Source: Roseibium sp.
GTDB lineage: Bacteria; Pseudomonadota; Alphaproteobacteria; Rhizobiales; Stappiaceae
Reading direction: 5' to 3'
DNA: 64,000 nt
Assembly: GCA_017643215.1 (NCBI GenBank)
Contig: JAEPNV010000001.1
Span: forward strand, 124,001-188,000
Shown: positions 60,958 to 64,000 of the stretch, piece after piece
Position numbering within the stretch: position 1 is the stretch's first letter
How the letters are laid out: every line of letters starts with the position of its first letter
Notes under the pieces: generated by a model
Told to the model about the DNA's origin: nothing
What the model saw: only the letters and a program-made list of their open reading frames with translations
The model's database searches: none
Made by a program: the position numbers and the translations under genes

Positions 60958-62715
60958 TCAATGGTGCGCGAGGCCGCGCAAGCCCGAACGGTTGCGGTGG
61001 ACAAGCGCCGGGATCGCGCTTGCCAGCGTAAAGGCGATCAGCGGCATGATGAGCTGCAACACGGCATAAACGGCAAGCAGCGACCGGTTGCCGCCGGAGG
61101 CCAGCGCGATGCTCTCGCTGGTCACGGTGGTGATCCGCCCGGCACCGATCATCACGGTGGGCAGATACTGGCCGATGGAAACGGCGAAGCCGATGGCACC
61201 CGCAACCAAAATGGGGTGCAGCAACATCGGCAGGCGCACGGTCCAGAAGATCCGGTTGTTGGAGACGCCCAGCGCGGCGGCGACGCGGGTATAGCGCGGG
61301 TCCAGATGGCGCCAGGGGTCGGAGAGCGCCAGAAACACATATGGCAGCACGAACACGCCATGGGCAAGGATCACCGCCGCCATCGTACCGTCCAGGCCGG
61401 CGATGACGAAGAGCACCTGCAAACCGAACAAGAAGCTGATCTGGGGCACCAGGAGCGGCAGAAAAAGCATGCCGCGCAGTCCCTTGCCCGGGTGCCGGTG
61501 CTCGCGGATGAACGCCTCCAAAAGCCACAGGACCAGCACCGTGCAGACGATTGTGGCGATCGCGCCGATGACGAAAGTGCCGGAAACGCTCTGGCTGTTT
61601 TGCGCAAACGCATCGCGCCAAAGTGATAGCGTGATCCGGGACGGCCAGGCGTCCGGGAACCACCAGCCCTTGGCGACGGACCAAAGGCCGACAATCGCAA
61701 GGCCCGCGCCTGTGACGGCGATCAGCGCGCCGATCAGCGCGAAGGCGATCTGGCGGACCGCTCTGTCCTTGGACATGCGCAGGCCCCGGCGGGCCAGACG
61801 CCGGACGACCCAGCCGGTGAGCCGCTCGCCCCCGATCCACAGCAGGATCGCAAATCCGGTCAAAAGCACCTGGATCACGGCCGCCGCTGACGCTTGGAGG
61901 CGCACTGCGGGATCGGGATCCGACAACCAGACCAGGATGCGCGGGGCAAGCGGGGCCGGCGTGGTCGGGCCGAGGATCATGGCGACGTCGACGACAGAGG
62001 TCGAATAGGCCAGAACGGCCAGAACCGGCAGGCGGATCTGCGGATAGATTTGCGGCACGGAGACCATGAGAAACCCCCAGATCCGGCCGATGCCGAGATT
62101 GGCGGTCGCCTTCATCATCTGCGGCACCCGTGTCTGCGGGATCGCGGCAAGCGTCATCAGGAACAGAAACGGCACTTCCTTCACGATCAGGCCGGCGGTC
62201 ATGGCAAGGCCATACGGATCGTTGAGGATGAGGAGATCTGGTGGCCGGTCCCAACCGGTCGCCCAGGGGGAGAAGAGCCGCACGACAAATCCAGATGGCG
62301 CGATCAAAAACGCCAGCCCGAAGGCGGCCGCGGCATGGGGAACGGAAAGAAGCGGCGATAAAAACCGGCTGATGAAGCCAAACACCCGGGTGCCGATCCA
62401 GCTTGCGGTGAAGAGCAGCACCAGCGCCAGGGAGATCAGCGTCGCGGCGAGGCCGGTCAAAAGGCTCAGGGCAAGCGATGTCATCATGCCCGGGGCCGAC
62501 AGGACGGCGCGGACCGGATCAAGGGAAAAGGACATCGCACCGATCGCCGGCAGATATCCGAAGGCGGGCAGTATGGTGCCCGCAAGGCCCGCGGCGACCG
62601 GCGCTGAAAGGCACAGGATCACGACCGCCAATGGCAGCCGTGATCCCGTCAAGGAACGCCGTTTCGTCACGATTGCCCGGTCAGATTTCAGGAGCCGCCA
62701 TAACGCGCGGCCCAT
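60958..62715 (-). CDS. ABC transporter permease, YnjC-like double-length
   Basis: A 585-residue permease made of two fused transmembrane halves (about residues 20-300 and 330-575). Each half has six TM helices and an EAA-like loop, visible as KEVPFLFLMTLAAIPQTRVP and YTRVAAALGVSNNRIFWTVR. This is the YnjC architecture, unlike ThiP by sequence. Overlaps the substrate-binding protein gene by 28 nt and is followed by the ATPase gene, so the three form one operon. Confidence 0.92.
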   Translation of the reverse strand: MGRALWRLLKSDRAIVTKRRSLTGSRLPLAVVILCLSAPVAAGLAGTILPAFGYLPAIGAMSFSLDPVRAVLSAPGMMTSLALSLLTGLAATLISLALVLLFTASWIGTRVFGFISRFLSPLLSVPHAAAAFGLAFLIAPSGFVVRLFSPWATGWDRPPDLLILNDPYGLAMTAGLIVKEVPFLFLMTLAAIPQTRVPQMMKATANLGIGRIWGFLMVSVPQIYPQIRLPVLAVLAYSTSVVDVAMILGPTTPAPLAPRILVWLSDPDPAVRLQASAAAVIQVLLTGFAILLWIGGERLTGWVVRRLARRGLRMSKDRAVRQIAFALIGALIAVTGAGLAIVGLWSVAKGWWFPDAWPSRITLSLWRDAFAQNSQSVSGTFVIGAIATIVCTVLVLWLLEAFIREHRHPGKGLRGMLFLPLLVPQISFLFGLQVLFVIAGLDGTMAAVILAHGVFVLPYVFLALSDPWRHLDPRYTRVAAALGVSNNRIFWTVRLPMLLHPILVAGAIGFAVSIGQYLPTVMIGAGRITTVTSESIALASGGNRSLLAVYAVLQLIMPLIAFTLASAIPALVHRNRSGLRGLAHH

Positions 62716-63905
62716 GCCCGTTCAATGCGGGCGACCCAGCTTGGATGCGGCTCGGGGAGGGTGGCCCCAAGGTCTTCGGGCGAGAGGGTCGCAATGCCAA
62801 GGTCGAGTTCGGTGAACCGGGCCTGGTCCTCATTTGAAAGCGCGGCGACATCCAGGACCGTCGGATCCCCCCAGATTTGCGGATCCTGCTTGCGGGCCTG
62901 GGCCTCCGGCGACAGCAGGAAATTGGCGAGCACCATGGCGCCCTCCTTGGCGGTGCTGTTGAACGGGATCGCAACAAAATGTGTGTTGCCGATCGTGCCG
63001 CCATCCAGCACGAAGCTTCGCACGCTGTCCGGCAATTCCCCATTCGCGATCGCGCTGGAGGCATCGCTTGGATTGAAGGAAAAGGCGATGTCGAGTTCCC
63101 CGTCCGCCAGGAGCTGGCGCATCTGGGCGGCGTTTTGCGGAAACGCCTGGCCGCGCCGCCAAAGGTTGGGATGCAGCCGGTCGAGATACGCAAACAACGG
63201 CGCGACGTCGCGTTCGAAGCTGGTTTCGTCAACCGGCCGCGTCAGCTTGTCCGGATCCTCGATCAGCGTGATCAGGGCCTGCTTCAGGAAGGTCGTGCCG
63301 TAGAAATTCGGCGGCTGGGGATAGGTGAAGCGGCCGGGATGGGCAGCCACATGGGCTTCGATCGCCGCCAGACTGCGCGGGGCTTCGGCAAGCAGCCGCG
63401 TGTCATGCATGAAAACGAGCTGCGCCATGCCCCAGGGGCTTTCCTGGCCATCGGTCGGCACGGTGAAGTCGCTCAAGACGGTCGGCTTGCCCTCGACATC
63501 GACATAGGTCCAGTTCGGCAAGCGCTGGGCCCAACCGGGCGCGGCCAGAAGATCCTGGGATTTCAACGTGCTGAAATTCTCGCCGTTGATCCAGACGAGA
63601 TCGACGCTGCCGCCGGTCTCGCGTCCCGCCGTCTTTTCCGCGATGATTTGGGTCACGACCGTCGCCGTCTCGCTGACCTTGACATGTTCCACGGTGACGC
63701 CGAAGCGGTTCTTGACCTTACCGGCGGCCCAATCGAGGTAAGCATTGATGCGCGGTTCACCGCCCCAGGCATGGAAATAGACCGTCTGGCCCTCTGCCTT
63801 GCGCTCCACCTCGGCCCAGTCCATCGGCTCCGTGGCATGCGCGGCTGCGGGCGCGATCATGAACAAAGCGGCCGCTATCGAAGCCAGAAGGCGTTTCATT
63901 TGCAT
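62688..63905 (-). CDS. ABC transporter substrate-binding protein, YnjB-like
   Basis: A 405-residue periplasmic binding protein. Signal peptide about residues 1-24 (LLASIAAALFMIAPAAAHAT). The mature protein carries VYFHAWGGEPRINAYLDW and VDLVWINGENFSTLKSQDLL, hallmarks of the YnjB family (COG4134). The ATG at 63905 is best placed relative to GAGG; several ATG codons lie together here. First gene of the operon. Substrate of Ynj-type importers is not established. The 95 nt beyond the start to the window edge show no further gene. Confidence 0.92.
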   Translation of the reverse strand: MQMKRLLASIAAALFMIAPAAAHATEPMDWAEVERKAEGQTVYFHAWGGEPRINAYLDWAAGKVKNRFGVTVEHVKVSETATVVTQIIAEKTAGRETGGSVDLVWINGENFSTLKSQDLLAAPGWAQRLPNWTYVDVEGKPTVLSDFTVPTDGQESPWGMAQLVFMHDTRLLAEAPRSLAAIEAHVAAHPGRFTYPQPPNFYGTTFLKQALITLIEDPDKLTRPVDETSFERDVAPLFAYLDRLHPNLWRRGQAFPQNAAQMRQLLADGELDIAFSFNPSDASSAIANGELPDSVRSFVLDGGTIGNTHFVAIPFNSTAKEGAMVLANFLLSPEAQARKQDPQIWGDPTVLDVAALSNEDQARFTELDLGIATLSPEDLGATLPEPHPSWVARIERAWAARYGGS

Positions 63906-64000
63906 CATGGTACCTCGTGTTCTCGGGCGGCGTTTCATCGCGCAGCTTTCAAGTCGCGGTCAAGACAAGGCTTTGTGACAACCGGTGAACGGTCCGCGGC

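Overview
The window is chromosomal DNA from an alphaproteobacterium, most likely a member of the Hyphomicrobiales. The grounds are a complete PhyR-NepR-EcfG general stress response module, an HWE-type histidine kinase, pheST and lepA in alphaproteobacterial form, a rhizavidin-like protein and DUF992, DUF2254 and CcdAB families common in that order. Genus cannot be fixed from the sequence; a Stappiaceae- or Rhizobiaceae-like host is a guess.

The window has two halves that meet at a tRNA-Ser(GGA) gene (21496-21585, minus strand). The left half (about 1-21 kb) is visibly less GC-rich than the right. It is packed with stress genes: an amidoligase/glutamine amidotransferase pair with a flavin reductase, a Crp/Fnr regulator, a single-domain response regulator, an AI-2E transporter, a DUF883 gene broken by one in-frame amber codon, small DUF2945, Rho_N-like, CsbD, DUF1328 and PLDc_N proteins, GdhA, Dps, an ethylene-receptor-like HWE kinase, PhyR, NepR, EcfG, an FNT channel, DUF2254 and PRC-barrel proteins, DUF992 and YihY. 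I found 13 candidate EcfG promoters (GGAAC, 16-17 nt, CGTT or a one-base variant) upstream of genes in this half and none in a by-eye scan of the right half. The left half therefore reads as one self-contained EcfG regulon: the kinase, PhyR, NepR and EcfG would sense and transduce stress, and the surrounding genes would be the output (DNA protection, envelope, osmotic and metabolic functions). The island lies on the 3' side of the tRNA gene, where integrated elements usually sit, but no integrase or transposase is visible.

From 21.9 to 50 kb the sequence is GC-rich and carries mostly core genes: msrA, a six-TM chemotaxis receptor with a small membrane partner, pheT - unknown membrane gene - pheS, a LysR regulator with a divergent 45-residue gene, ccdAB next to lepA, a rhizavidin-like biotin-binding protein, a patatin-like lipase coupled to mepA, an M42 peptidase, an EamA transporter, a 1.38-kb gene-free stretch with palindromic repeats, a Rieske oxygenase, a cluster of esterase, MFS transporter and B12-radical SAM enzyme, a degenerate cold-shock protein, YtoQ, an epimerase-like protein and a TrmH-type methyltransferase.

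From 50 to 64 kb there is a TetR regulator with a 34-bp dyad operator controlling a two-gene RND efflux operon, a class I methyltransferase, a large HAMP chemotaxis receptor, an SDR, a bfd-bfr iron-storage pair (the ferritin lacks the usual haem-ligand methionine) and a YnjBCD-like ABC importer operon at the right edge.
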